Of a stretch of DNA of 64,000 nucleotides, positions 13,696 through 28,100 are shown piece after piece. The DNA comes from Gymnogyps californianus (taxonomy: Eukaryota > Chordata > Aves > Accipitriformes > Cathartidae). The stretch spans positions 20,216,937-20,280,936 of the forward strand of contig NC_059475.1 in NCBI RefSeq assembly GCF_018139145.2, in the 5' to 3' direction. The notes below the pieces were generated by a model. It was not told the DNA's origin, did no database searches, and saw only the letters and a list, made by a program, of their open reading frames with translations. Made by a program: the position numbers and the translations under genes. How positions within the stretch are numbered: position 1 is the stretch's first letter; each line of letters opens with the position of its first letter.

Positions 13696-15984
13696 TGAGC
13701 AAAACACTCTGCAACAGCTCGCAGCACAGCCTGTGGAGACCCGGGAAGAATCAGTTTTCAGAAATTTGTATGGGCAAAGGCACTTAGAAAACTAGGCCAA
13801 AAGAAAGCAGAGCAGCAGCACTGTCATGTGTGCCAATTCTGACTGCAGAAAGAGCACAAATCCATTAGAAAGGGTTTCAGTTCTTCTATGCTGTCACCTC
13901 CCATATGTCTCCAGATGTCAGTTTATCTCTACTTCTGTTGACTACATAAAAAGATATCAAAAGCATGAAGGGTCAGAGGCATCTTGCCACCTAAGCACAA
14001 ATGGATTTAATAAAGAAATCCATAGAGAGATAAAAATTGGGAGGTCAGTATTAATTACACAGCTACTAAAAGTGCAAGTCCTAGAAAAGCACAGATGCAT
14101 CTCTGCCATTTCAAAAAGCCTCTCCTCACAATGACATTTTTCCACCACCCACACAGCACTTCTGGACCCAATACACAGTAAAGCATATACAGTTGTACGT
14201 GCTCGCAGCAGGCACTGTAAGAGCTTTGCACTGGCAGTGGGGATGGTATGGATGGACTCTCTCAATCAGACATCCAGAACATACCCTGAAGAAAAACTAG
14301 CTACTAGACAGCACAGTGCTTCTGCGACCAGATCATGTCACAGGCACTGTAAATACCTTGCAACCCTACCAGCACTTATCTGGATCAAGATACAAATTAG
14401 CTCACGCCTCTGGTATACACTTTGTCCTTGCATCCTCTCCCTACAACAGTCTGGTCCTTCCAAGAAAGAACAAGCATAAACTTAAGTTCCACTTTAAACA
14501 GTGGAGAGCCTCTTAAATACAATACTTTGTACTTCCAGACCCAACTTCACAGGCACTGCTTGGTGGGCTATGCTATTGGGAACAGGCACAGAGGAGCCTC
14601 ACCATCTTCAGAAGAAAGCACTGCTAGAACACCACAGAGGTGAGTATAGGCAGCTGAGTTTAATCTCTTATTCAAGAGGGCAGAAGACTCCCCATGCAAG
14701 GAACTGGGTGCCCCACAGATCTGTGCCGTAACCACTCTGCCCACAGAAAGCTATCAGGAACTCAGTCATGCAGTGGCTGGTTGGCAAACCCCATCTGCCT
14801 TCCCTGCTACAGGCCAAACAGGCAGCAAGTTATTTTGCTCTGACAGCACCTCCTACTTTCCGTAATCACTGCAATTCAAGGCCATCACAGGACAAAGAGC
14901 ATCACTGTACATAAACAAAACTGAGCACTACCAAAGGACCTCTGCCACTGTTTTTGTATTGGGGGGTGGAGAGGAGCAAAAGTCAGCAGGAGTCATGTAC
15001 GAGGGAAGCAGGGAAATCCCACAAGTGAGATGAACCTACTCTCAGATAGCTTCACCATCAAACAAGGCTGGAAGTGAAGTGATCTTCAGCAGCACTCACC
15101 AAACTGCAAGTTACTTGAAACAACATTCTGCAGGTCCAGGCAGCTCAGGCAGTAGGAGCAGCCACAGGCCCCCCTCTTTGAAGGCTTTCAGCACTGCACA
15201 GCAGCAGCACTGGCATGGAAAAGAAGGTCTTCCCACAGGTCATGTGCAGCTGGTCATCCTCAGAGTATGTGGAACCTATGAGCAGACTGGGAGTCACCCA
15301 GACCTCCTCTCTGTCCTCCGCTCCCCAGTTCAACACTGCAACTGCATTTATAGCTGCCTCCTCCTCTCACTCACAAAACAATTGCAGCTTGAGTTCTCAA
15401 CGCAGGGTCAGCAGCCAGAGCAAATCAAGTGCATGTCCAGGTTTGCTGCCCTTTACACTCACAGAGAAATATATAGAGTCTTGACAACAGCACTTACACC
15501 ATTCTGTGGCGAGTCATCCCTCATACAAATGACGAGCACACACAACTATTTCTACATACGATGAGTGTTGGCCTTTAGCATGTTAACCCATTGCACACAT
15601 CCCCAAGTGTGTGTACAAAATCTCTGTGCCCACACAGGTGCCCTCTACTTCTCCCACTCAGGGTCTTCTACTCAAAGGAAAAAAAATATGGAGCCAGCAT
15701 TCTCCCCCTCCCCTTTCTCTGTTCTTCAGTTCTACAATCTTTTTACCTTTTTTTCCTTTGGAGGGGAGAAGGTAGGGTACATACAGTCTGTACACAAAAA
15801 TGTATAACTCTAAAGCAAGCCTCAAAATGACAAGCAAACAGAAATGCTGCGCCCTCTGGAGTGTGCAAAAAGTTTAGAGCTGCCTTGTTCATGTCACTTT
15901 CACAAGTTGTAAAAGCTCATCTCACTTTATTTCACAAGTAGGCCTTGGTAGACCGACCACTGCCTCACTCCTCTCCTCCAATTT

Positions 15985-16062
15985 GACCTCTAGTCTGAGT
16001 TACTGCACCTGTAAACTGGGAACAACAAATGGTAAGACAAAGTTATCAGGCACGTAGCACCA
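15985..16062 (+). repeat. MIR-like fossil (3' part)
   Basis: The segment includes ACCTGTAAACTGGGAACAA, preceded by a CTGAGTTACTG stretch and followed by a GCACGTAGCAC stretch. This order resembles the MIR 3' half (cctcagtttcctcatctgtaaa..., then ...gcctggcac). It is degenerate and truncated. The call rests on pattern memory only. Confidence 0.5.
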
Positions 16063-18990
16063 CGTTGAAATCCTGCATGACAAAATTGAAAAGGTCAGGT
16101 GTGAGGTTTTGAAATTCCCACCTCAGTACGTTTACTCTCAACAAAAAAGGAGTTCTCTTCCCATTGTCGTTTCATCCAAACACAAGTCTGTGCGTACAAG
16201 CCATCAGACTGCCTGAGCAGATTCAACAGGTCCATAATGAGCCCAACAGCCAGTACATTTCTGGGCAGCTACATAACATTTCAGGCTGAACCAAACTGAG
16301 GTACAGAGTAACGACAGCCTCTTCAGAAAGGCAGCTAGTCTCACAGGCTGCATTGTCCATTGATGGCATTGCATGTGCCACCTGATGACAACAGGGAGAA
16401 GAGCCTGGGTGTTACAGCAACAGATGAGACAGAGTCAAGGACTAAGTATTAGTTCTGTCCTGAGTTTTAAAGCTACTAGTTTAAATAGATGCTCATTAGC
16501 ACTAAGCTGAATGATGTATCTGAGGGGGTGACCAGCAGCTTTTTAAGCAAAGGTAATAGATGAATTTTACAATAGCTATTGTATAGATCCTACTTCCATT
16601 TAGCATTCACAGAGTACATGAACTCTGTTCCTTTCATCTGTACAGTTCCATTGCTAATGGTAAACACAGCAGATAAACAATACTTCATGATACTTCTCTC
16701 ACACAAAAAAAACCTGTCTTCCTTCTATGTGCTTGACAGAAAAGAGTAAGCTCCAAGAAGCAATACTCCAATTTGCCGTTTTCTTTAGGTTTACAACATT
16801 TTAGACATACAGATTAAATCTGTCTTTACAAAGACCTTAGAAATAGCTGCATTCCTTCAGAGGCAGATGCATGGATAACTTTCTCCTCTCCCCATTTCTA
16901 TTAATGGCATCTTGTGGTGATATAATACATTTATTCTTAACTTTAATGGACAGCCAAACCAACTTGTTCCAGCTGAAAATACATTACCTAACATTGTATA
17001 GTGAAGAAGACTGAAAGATGACACCTGCACGAACAAGGTCTAGAAAAAGCCTGCTTCTGTACAGAACAAGCTCCTGGGGGCTGAAGAGGTAAGAGTGATG
17101 CACTCTTCACACACTTTTCTATCAGGGGAAATTGATGGCATTTGGTTGACCTAGAGTACCAGTCAATCAAAAGTCAGTAGAGAAAAAAGCAGAGGGAGAG
17201 GAGGGGAAATGAAGCTTGAGCTGCAGTAGTCATTTGTGGAGAGAATTATGGCTGAGAAGATGGTCCGATCTTTTGGGGATGCCTGCCACAAGCTGGCTTG
17301 GGGCAGTGCAGTGGGCCATCCTCTGTTCCATGTCACAGAAATCTCTCCTTCTTAAAGGAAAAGGCAGCAGCTCATAGGCAAAGCATCCACGTGTGCAAGA
17401 AAAACACAACAGGACTGGCCCGCAGGCCCGATCTGGCCCAATTGTTGACACAGTTGAACCTCTGAATTACATCACTGGTTCATGCCTATGTTTGTTACAT
17501 CCTTCCTATCTCTATCCAATTCCCTGGTCTTCACATTACAATATTCATTTTTAAAAATATATGCATTAATACCTACCAAATTACAACTCATCTCAGAGTT
17601 AAAGATATTAATCTTTTCTCTCTGAATGCTTGTTGCTAAAGCTCTGCTGTATTATCTGGAGTTGTGTGCTTCGTTATGAACCACTATCACATGCACCATG
17701 ACCACACATTCAAGATTGCAATGTGCAGAAAGATGAGAAAACAGGATCACAAGAATAAAAGAAGCAGTTGTTAAATATCTGGTCAGCGTGCTTCCCCTTG
17801 CCCTCCCTCACCATGACAGTTTGCTGCTTTGAACAATTGATGAAGACCTGCAAAAGCCTTACTACACAGACAGCTGAACACCATGGCAGTAAGTCAGATA
17901 CCAGAGCCTGAAATCCACTGAAGTCTAATGACTGATCACTACTGACTCCAGTAAGCTTTGGATCAAGCCCAACCCCCAAGTCTCATTAAACTCATTTTTA
18001 TATAAAAATCAATAGCCCTTTTGCCTCCTCCCTCAGCTGGGAGGGAAACAACAGAAGCACTTCTACAATCAGACTTACATCTTATGCAGGCTAAAAGAGT
18101 GAAGAGCTCCACAATGAGATTAATCAAAGTGAAGGAGTTATAATAGGCTTAAAAATGAGAGCACATTAATAACTGCTCCCTTGTGGTAAACAGAGCTGGT
18201 AATCAAGTGCAGGTTCAGCAGAACTCCTTATCCATCGCTGAAGCAGAATTAGCTCTGTAGCAACATGAATGAGCAAGTGATTGCCCTGGACAGTGACAGG
18301 CCACGGTGGAAAGGCTCTGTAGAAATTCAATTCATCCATCAAAACCCCAGGAGAAGAGAAAGACACTCTTAGAAAAGAGATCACGTTTGTTGGTCATTTC
18401 AGTGCAAAGATCAGGTGTCTCCGTCCACCATCAAGACATTTTGCACTGCTGGCACCTAGCATGGCAAGGATAATATGACAGTCCCTGAAAGCAATCCTTT
18501 CTCCACTATTGCTCCAGACCTAGCACAGGACCCCAGGCTCCAGCTGGAATGAGCCATGCTTCTTCATATCAACTCATTTGTGAAGACCAGTTCATAGGTG
18601 TCCAGTTTTCTTCTTCTGTTCCTGTGACAAAAATGTATCCTGACAGTTCTTTGCTGCCTTTGTCTTGGGTCAGGAAATTTGCCTGGAGAAACTCATTCTC
18701 CTACTGATCTTTCTTTTGTCAGCTCAGCAGCCTATGATGCTGTGATGCTCTTTGAAATTTAACAGAAAAAGCAAAACAAACGAAATCTCATCTCTATTCA
18801 AAGTTATAATTTGTCAGTGAAATGTTTTCAGAACTTTCAAGCTAAAACACTGAAGTGGGAGAGGAGAAAAGAAAGCAAGACTGGCTGTATGTGACTTTTC
18901 ACTAGTCGTTCTGGTTATGCAGGAACATGCAATACCTTCCCCTTCTCCATCCTCCTATGGGCACTCAGTATATGAACTCAAAATGCTGAC

Positions 18991-19122
18991 TGTACTTACC
19001 TTCAGAAGCCCCTTGGAGATAGCTATCTTCATTTCACAGACAGGTAAGTGGTCTGACAGACAAGCTGGCTTAATCAAAGTCAAACAGGGAGTTTGCAGCT
19101 CAGCATTGAACTGCATGAGATT
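18991..19122 (-). repeat. MIR-like fossil, reverse orientation
   Basis: On the plus strand this reads as a diverged reverse-oriented MIR. In order it has TATCTTCATTTCACAGACAG, an AGGTAAGTGGTCTGAC stretch, AATCAAAGTCAAACAGGGAG and then a GCTCAGCATTGAACTGCATG end. That follows the usual order of the MIR reverse complement (atccccattttacagatgag, gttaagtgacttgcc, ggtcacacagc, agctgggattcgaacc). It is an old insertion with no coding role. The short plus-strand frame across it is not a gene. Confidence 0.55.
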
Positions 19123-22100
19123 GAGTTTTGCTTTTATTTATCTACCAGTTTTAGCATTTTTAAATTCATTTGAGAAAAAAAACGTTGGATGAGAAGAAAG
19201 GAAAACCACACCATTACGGAAGAAGAAAAAGCCCGCACATAAGAGGCTAAAAAAACCCTTCTGAACTTGCCGGAGTCTTTACAGCAGGGCCCCTCATGCA
19301 CTCTTCAACCAGTTCCAGGACACAAGACTTGAAGTGAGAATATACCTACATTGACAAAAAATGGTAGAAAGGCTAAATAACCACTCACTCCCATAGCTGA
19401 TCTTCCAAACGAGTAACAAGCTACCAGGAGGAATGCCAGCTGAACCCTGAAAGGTCAGTAAAACTTGGACAACAGTGGAATTACTCAGTGAATTCAGGGG
19501 AGTAAAACACACTCCAAAACCCAGAGTTGACTCTCAGCTCCAAAACTTTTGATTTTACATAACATAAGCTCATATTTCAAAAAGCCCTTTTTTTCATTTA
19601 AGATACATTCCCTCTGTTTTTTATGAATATTTTGTTGTACCATGCTGACAAAATCCACCCTTCTTCATCATTACTACAGTAAGCAGTTAACTGTCCAAGC
19701 AAACAGACTGAGCTTCTTCCAAGCGCATTGTGAAGTCTTTGCAAATAGACTCTGTCTGTCCAACAGGAGAAGTAGGTTCTGAAGCTAGGTCTCCTTCACA
19801 CAATTATGATCACACTCAACTAAATACATGTAAGCTACCAGCATGAGAGCCTCACAAACTGAGCATCAGCCTCCGAAGTAAAATGTCTCTGGTTGCACAC
19901 GCTGCATGATCTCAAGGTACACCCTCTGTAACAAAGTCAGTTGTTGTTCTAAGGACTACGTTTGGGATTCAAATTGCACACACAAACACGTGTATACAAC
20001 TTGAGCCGTTTAACTGCCAGATGCAGTCTCAGAGGGACATCTTGGCTCCCTGTACAGCCAAAGGAAAGAAACAGCAACTCCAGTATAGCCCATCTTGAGG
20101 AAAGCCCTATTTGAGGTGCGATGAATCTCCTTAAGTTCCCCTTCTCTTTCTTCTGCCCTGTCATCTGCAGAAGGAAGCCCTAAATGACTGGTTAGATGTT
20201 TAATTCTTAGACAGGTTTAGTTACACAGAATTCACATAAATTGAAGGTTTTACTCTTGACCAGAAAAAAGTTGCTCCACAGCTGGAGCAGTCCCTGTAGC
20301 AGTCAAGCATCTCCTTTGCAGGAAAAGCAACTTGTTGATTTCAAAAAACAACTGGATAATAGGCAAAATACAGTTTTAGGCTCTAAACAGACAGAGATTT
20401 TGCTTTTAACTCCTCCCCTTCTCCCCCTCTCCCCCCAGTGCAGTTTTCAGACTTAGATTCAGAACATTAAAATAAAGGTCTTGGCCAATTATAAATATGA
20501 TGTAAAGCATGGAGTTTCCTTGATCTTCAGAGATTTTACTTATTACCTGAATTGCCTTATTTGCCTGATTCACATAATGAAGGTTTTCAAAACACCACTT
20601 TGTTCTTAAGTGATAAAAAAAGCAATCACTATAAACAACATCCTCAAGTGTTGTTTCACCTACTGACTAAGATTAGATGCCAATTTAGATCACAGGAAGC
20701 TGTAACGCTTCAATTTCTGTGTACTATGATATTTTTACTAGGTTGCAAAGATTACCTACCTAATTCTCTCTTCATTTTTTAAACCATTAAACTATCTTCT
20801 GTCATATTTATGTGATGCCTTGAACGAAGCTTGTCAAAACTAAGCTACTGGAGCTTGTTCACACTGCACTTTGTCTCATTGCTTCTGTCATTTTTATGTC
20901 GCCCTTCCAGCACAGCGGAGAAGATCATACGGTGTCCCAATTCAAATGCATGACTGTGACCCTTAAAAAGGGGTTTCCATAAAACAGAAACAGGTAAGAA
21001 TTATACTGCTGCCTTGTTTCTGCACACAGGACAGGAAAATAAAGGCAGAGGAATTTATCCAAGAAAAAATATCTCCAGGTAATTGTCAGATTGAAGACGT
21101 TATCATATTTTATGACAGTACTGGCTTCAGGCCTCAAAAAGAAGTCAAAGTCTCTTTGAACAAGATATAGGGAGAAGCCTATCTTTGACAAGAAATCAGC
21201 ACAGGAACGTGCCCAAAGTGCTAACATACAGTGCCTATGCAGACATAGCATTTTTAAAGATCAAGTTTCTTAAACTAAAACAGTACTTCTAAAGCTCAGT
21301 CTTTCATGGCTAGGAATATAAAGTTCTCTATCAGGAAACCCTTTTAGAAATGAATTCAAAAATCAAAAGCCCAGATTGAACAGAGTGGCTTTGTTATTGC
21401 AAAAAAAGAGATGGAAAAGCCACAGTCTTTTAACATCTTTCCTGCTGTCCAAAAAACTAGATAACTACAGTTGATTTCAGAGTAAGCATGTGAATTTTAC
21501 ATAAAAATAGTGACCAAGAACGTGGTATATAAGGCATGTACTCTCTGACACCAGCACCCCTTGCAATATCAACGTACTTTCTTCAACTGGCAGCGCTTTC
21601 CACTGCAAGTCCCAAACCCTTGCTATAGTCTACTCTGTAGGCATTGCGGAGACAACCTTTTTACCCCCCATAGATACACAGTTGATACATAAGCAAACCA
21701 TTTCTCTCCCTTGCCTATAAGGCCTCATGAATTGCTTATACAGCATTGCCAGCATCTTCAGAAGGATGCTGTAACAGCATCCAGACACTCTCCAGATAGC
21801 CTCAGAGAATCAATGCTTATGCCCCAAGGAAAGTCAGTGACAAGTAGGTTCCTAAATCCCAAAGCAAGTTTTGGAGAAATCCTGTCCATAAAAATCAATC
21901 AAGAAATTGTATTGTATTTGTTCATGGATTCATGCTTTCTTTGATCAGCAAACAGCACAGGGATGGCAGGAGCTTGCCAGCTATGCTGAGGTGAGTTTTC
22001 CTGGCAGAGATGGCTTGCCTCAATCTTAAAAAGAGCTACCTCCCTACTTTCTTGCATCTGCTGGAGCCACAAAGTGCTCTAGCTGTGTTTACAGAGTAGT

Positions 22101-25100
22101 TGGGGGCTGTGGAGCAAAAATGCTTTTGGCTTAGGTGCTTAAACATAGCTTTGCTCTAGAGAAATACTGTAGTGAACATCAAATACATAATCTGCAGGCA
22201 CAGACACTTTCTCTTCTGTGCTGCATTGCTTCTGACACTGCTTATATCACTGTCATATCCAAGTGCCTCCCATCAGTGCACTAAGTGCTGCAGCTAATAT
22301 CTGATGTTCAGTTTATTTTCTCTCTTCCCTGAGGGAGAATCGTATGCACCACAGTATGAATTGTTTTGAGAAAGTATAGGTTTTAAACAGGTACAAACAG
22401 CTTCTTTTTGAAGCTGAAAGCACGTGCCCTGAATGAAAGGTGCTCAGGCACATCATACGCAATAAAAGTTCATTTCACAGACTAGGGCCAATATCCTCCT
22501 CTCCCTTCCATTAAAACAGTCTCTTCTGCAAAGAATGGTTTTATGCTTTTGGAACAATGTTCTACTGAACCAAAAGCCAAATCATCAGCCACTGTCCTAC
22601 CATAAACATCCATGGAAGTTTTTATGACACATACTAGTGCTGAAGTACACCATGACTGTACAACCAAATTATTCACTGATGCTTGTAAAGTATTTTGGAA
22701 TCCCTGAATAAGAGGAACTATCAGTTTATTATCTGATACAGGATACCAGCCTTTGTTTCCTCTCTGTTTTGCAGACTCTCTCATTTTCATGTCACCTGCA
22801 CCAAATGCTTATACTCTCCTCAAACTAGAACAACTCTTTCCCAGTTCCTTGGCAGTACTCTACTTCTCATTCTAATTTGGCTTCCTCAGCTGTGCACATC
22901 TTTATCCTTACATCCAGTTCCTGCCTAGAATATTTGATAAAATCTGAATGAAATTGCCTGAATAGTAACGTTATTATGAAAATGCCATATCTCTAGGGAA
23001 TGACACAGTTAAGTTTTCTTAATAGCTTGTGCACTTGATGCACAGAAGATACTTTCTCCTTAGAAATGAGCAAAACAGATTAAACAATTCCAATAACACT
23101 AGAACAAAGAATTAGACTTTTCAATGCAGAATTTTTGCATAGGACAAGAATGGTTTCCAGAGGTGTTTGAGGGTTTTGTTATTGTTTTTTGACAAGTCAT
23201 CAAAATCTACAGGCCTTAATACTAAAAATTCTTGTTCACAGACCAGAATTTTTTCTGTATTGAGAAAGAGACAAAAAAAACCAAGAATAACTAAAAAAAA
23301 GATTCCTACAGAGACATCATAAGAAAAAACTAATCAGTTCTGCTCAAAAAGAGCTTTCCTATAATTCCCCAGTGGACTTACAAACAGCAACCGATAAAAC
23401 AGTTCCTAACTCTCCACCTGTTGATGTAGCTTTCTTCTCCATGAAGAATTAGAGTCCACACTACCAGCAGAAAAGAAAAAAGAAAAAAAAAAGTTACAAG
23501 AAAAGAGACAACAGCATCCCTGTAGTCTTAATACTATTTCAGATTTTCAACAACAAAAAGTCTTCTAAGAGCCAGAAAGTCACATTTGAGTCCCATATGT
23601 AGGTCAGAGACAAACTGTTCTAAAAGAAATTAGCAATTAAAATTTAGAGATTTGATTTAACTTCACACAAAAAAGTTTCCAAAGAAGCACATCTGCCATC
23701 TCCGCTATGCTGGTGTACTGAGGTGCTGTGAGTGCTAGAAGCACTGTCAGCACAGGAACCTACAGATCCTGGAGGTCTAGAGCTCAGCCCCCAAGCTGTT
23801 AAGTCCAAAGTCACTGAACAAGTTCTGGTGACAAGCAGATGTTTTCAACTGTAGGGGTCCAGCATGAATAACCATCAGATTTTCATTGATGAAAAAACAA
23901 GTCCGAGGTGCACAACACATTGCTCTTGTCACAGCGGTCTTCTCTAGAACGAGCACCTCCAAGTCTCAGCTGAGGACTTTTCTCAAGTATTGTGGTAGGT
24001 GAAAGTGTCAGCCAACACAAGCAGGGCAATGAAAAGGATGGAGATATAAATATGTAAGGAAAAAAGATTCTTCTTGGATTTTGATGACTGCACTATATGA
24101 ATGGGATCGAGGTAACTCAAAAACACTACAACCAAACAGAACAACAATTCCCAGGGGAAAGTTGTATCCCAAGTTAAAATTCTTCTACCTGTACCCACTT
24201 CAGGCTGTCTGACTTGTTTTGCCATCCTGTCCTCTCTATCACAGAGCCAGTTTGATTTCAGAAATGCTTAACACAAAACAGTTATATCCCCACGTAAATA
24301 ATAGAAATACTTTTCTTGCAAGAAATATTCAAAATCCCAAACCTCTGCAAAATGCTACAACAGAATTTGCACATATCTTCTAGTTCTGATGGTATGACAA
24401 TCCACTTTGAATTGGCTCCCATGGTAACCACAACATTAAGGTCCCCAGAGAGCCATCTCACACACACACAAGATTGGAAGGGATGTGTCTGTAGCTTTGC
24501 AGCTGAAGAGAGAGAACACAAACTTGAATCAATGCAGGGAGTCTCTCCACAACAGTACCCTCCTTTTGGCTAACAGCATTCAGAAAGACATCATTTCTTT
24601 CCCTTAGGAACAGGATTCAGCTCTCATGTCATCTCCAAGACTAGAGCACGCACTTCTCTTTAGGAACTGACCCTTGCTACCCTCTTCCCTCACACCCCAA
24701 TACAGCCTAACTGTAACACATGTACTTACATCATTTCACTAGCAGCTTTTTGTTCCTCAGCAAGACCCTGCTGTGTAATTTTTCCAGTTGGGTTGGTGGA
24801 AGCCCAAGGAAGCCAAGAAACAAAGCTCTGCATATTTTTCAGTCAACTGGAGAGCTAGCTGGCTCTAGAGAAACACTGCGGTGTAGTCAGCCCAGAGATG
24901 CAGCCCAGGGAAAGTCCCCTCCCCTCCTTCCTTTGCCATACAGATGGCTCCAACACTCCTGAAAGCAAAGACATCCTTTGCTCACTCATACCTCATCAAA
25001 TTCCCCTTTCCAAGGGCATGCCTCATCTCACAGTTTCAGCTCCCTCACTAATGATTTTTCTTAATTGGCCGGTCTAAGCTGCTGCAGGATGACACAACAT

Positions 25101-28100
25101 CATGCTCCCACAGCACACTCTGATTCAGGAGCAAGGGAATGAAATACATCTCTCCTACTTCATCAGCATGAGAAGATGAAGTGGTAATGACTAGACTGCA
25201 AGCAATGAGGCAGTGCTTACTGTTCCACCACATCACTGTGCTGTTCACTGCCACAAACACAAAAAAAGTCTGTATCTTTCTCGTTTCCACCTGCTAGCAA
25301 CTGCATTTCATGCAGGACTTGGTCTAATCAGAACTCAGAGATCCCCAAGAAAGGGAGCTGATTTAAAAACAAAACATAACACCATACTTACATTGTTAGT
25401 ACCTTTCTGACCTCCAGCTTGCTGTGGGGTACACACTATGACAGGCATCACAGATTTTTAATGCAAAAAGATCTCTTTGTGTAAGGAATATTTATCATCC
25501 TTTTCATGGAACACCTCTTAAAAATTCAGATAAACAGCCCTAGAAGAGGCACTTTCACAATGTCCCACTGACAGACACAACTCCATTAGTGTCCCTCCCT
25601 TCCAGCCCACTGTAATTTATTACAGTGTTATAATTTGTAAACTCGGACTCTAGCAAGACAGAAAGAGGCAGGAAAGTAGTTTGAGCGGGACCTATAGCAA
25701 TGAGAAGGAAGTGTTTTTCAGGAGAAAGACCAGATAGTGATGGTTCACTCTTTGCCCCAAAAGAGGTTATGTCTCTCAGCAAATCAAACCCTTTTGTTCA
25801 TCTTCCAAAAATATTTTGGCTGAGCTTCCAATTTCTAGAAAAGAGGCAGGAAATAGCAAATTAATTATAGTATCATTAAAACAATAGTAGCCTAAAAGTT
25901 TATACAGCTTTTATTTAAGGCTTCTGTTGAAAATAAGGGGGTTTTGTCTATTATTTTGTAAAGTTGTTCTGCTTAACATTTATAGAACTTCAATTACTTG
26001 TAGATAAAAGCAATGCATGCTATCTAATGAAGATTACTATGAACGCTACCCTTCCTTTGGGAAAGTATCTTCAAGTAGATGAGCCAGAGATACTTACGCA
26101 AGCAACAGGTATTTTTGATTCAGTTTCTCAGAAGTGAGAAACAGAAGAGAATTTAAAATTCCTGCCCGTTTGGCAGAACACAGGGCTCTTTCTGCCTCCC
26201 TCTCTCTCTGAGCCATGACATGGTAATTCACAAAGTGAATTCAAGTCCTGAACGTATCTGCTATTTTACATCTGGTTCCTGTTATTTTAACCTCAGAAGC
26301 AAATTGGGGGAAAAAAAAAAAAATCCGATTTCTGCTGATTGCTTATACTTTCCTAAAGTTCCCTTCCTTTGTTCTATCAGCCAGGTTATTTAGAGGATAT
26401 TACTCTAATCCAACAAAGAACTTAAGAATATGAGTATTTCCATTGAAGGCAAAGGCTCTAATGGATCAAAATGCTTTATTTAATTAGAGTTCATCAGCTC
26501 CTGCTTCATATCCTAACTACTCCACTGAAATACCATTACAGTTTCATTATTATGCCTGTTGTATCAGTGATAAGTCAGGTTCAGAGCACATATGCTCAAC
26601 TTGGGAGCTCAGTTCTACCTTCCTAGGGGCAACTTTTCATACATCAACTATCAGATTCTTCTTCCTCTAAACTTTTACCACAGCTATTAACAATTGACAC
26701 TGGGCCAGCTGCCTCTGAAGAACGAGCAGTCAGAGTGAACATGCAACATCCTGCCTGCCTCAGGGAATAACCAGAAAACTAGCAGTACAACACTTGTATA
26801 AAAAAAACAGCCAGTCTGCTGCTTCTCTCTGTCCTCAGTACAGTCATGATTGCCCAAAGCAGACCTACCATCAGATAAGACGGGACCAGGCTCTCCTTAG
26901 TTACACCTCGGCAGTCCTACTCACTTCACTGGGATTTGCTCATTTAAATCAGAATAGCATGCAACTCTGTATGATCACAGAATTATTCAATGCAGTTAGA
27001 GAGCAAGATCTGCAAGTAAGTTAATGAGTTTGTAAGGGCATGTTAGTCACTAAAATAAACATTGCTCAAGGAAATTCCTACTGCTTCATTTGTCATGTCT
27101 TGTATTGCCTGATAGAAGATCACATGAATTAGGAACAAATAGCATTAGCATAGCAACAGTCAAGAATGCAAGAGAAATGCATGATAAGACAGAAGGGTTG
27201 TTCCTGTATCACTGCTGCTTGCTTGCTGTGTTTGACACCAGCTGTCAGTACTTCCACAGAACCTGCTCTATTCTACTCTTGCTCCATCCCATACCAGTTA
27301 CCCAGCAGGCAGGCCAGGAAACACCACCTCTGAAACACAGAAGAGAGAAGGGGAGCAAGGGGGGAATACTACATACTCCCCTGGCACCTTCTTTCTCAAA
27401 GTCATATTGCAATACCTCCACAGTAGCTTCTGCTTCTTGCTCTCCTTCTTTAAAAAGAAAAAAGCAAGCATTACCTTTGCCTGTGAGCGTCAAGGAAATA
27501 AACAATCTCAAAGCTCAAGAGAAGCAAGATGCACGCTCACTTGGAGCTCTCTGTAGTCAATCCTATAGGAAAGGGACCATAGCTAGCACTAGACAGCTGC
27601 TACTACTGCCAGAGCCTGGATCCCTTTTACCAGCTCCTCACAAGAGACACATCCCACTCAGACATGGCTGTGGCAGGTTCTAGGTACCAATGCAAGCCAG
27701 CACTGCTATCCAAAGCAGAAACTCTTCCTTCTTTTAATGCACCTCACTCCTGCTCCCAGAACCACTCCCTTGCATGGCTGTTTCTATGTTCCTATTTTGT
27801 TAAAATTAGCATCTTCCCCAAAACAAAACTCCACAAAAAAGGCCCTTGGTAAAGAAATAGTCAGCCATTAGCATGGGACAACCTGATCAGGGTGGGGGGA
27901 ATACATCTCCCCCATGGAGAATCTTCTAAAGCCGAACTGCAAGTCCACAAGTCAGCAGCAACACACAGATATCCCCAAAGCTAACAAACATCTGCCTCTT
28001 CTCATAGTTCTCAGGTTCCCCTACATTTTCCTGTTACAAAATTGTACAGGGGATCTTGTTTTCTCACAAGGGAAAGGAAGAGGAGACCAGAAATTGAAGG

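Noticed and set aside
15079..15564. 161-codon plus-strand open frame
   Set aside because: The composition is low-complexity, no family is recognised, and overlapping frames exist on both strands.
23983..24225. 80-codon minus-strand frame with two hydrophobic stretches
   Set aside because: It looks membrane-like, but no family is recognised, there are no splice sites, and hydrophobic runs are common in translated AT-rich DNA.
27090..27683. 197-codon plus-strand open frame
   Set aside because: It has no recognisable domain or splice context, overlaps an 88-codon frame on the other strand and fits a chance stop-free stretch in a CT-rich region.
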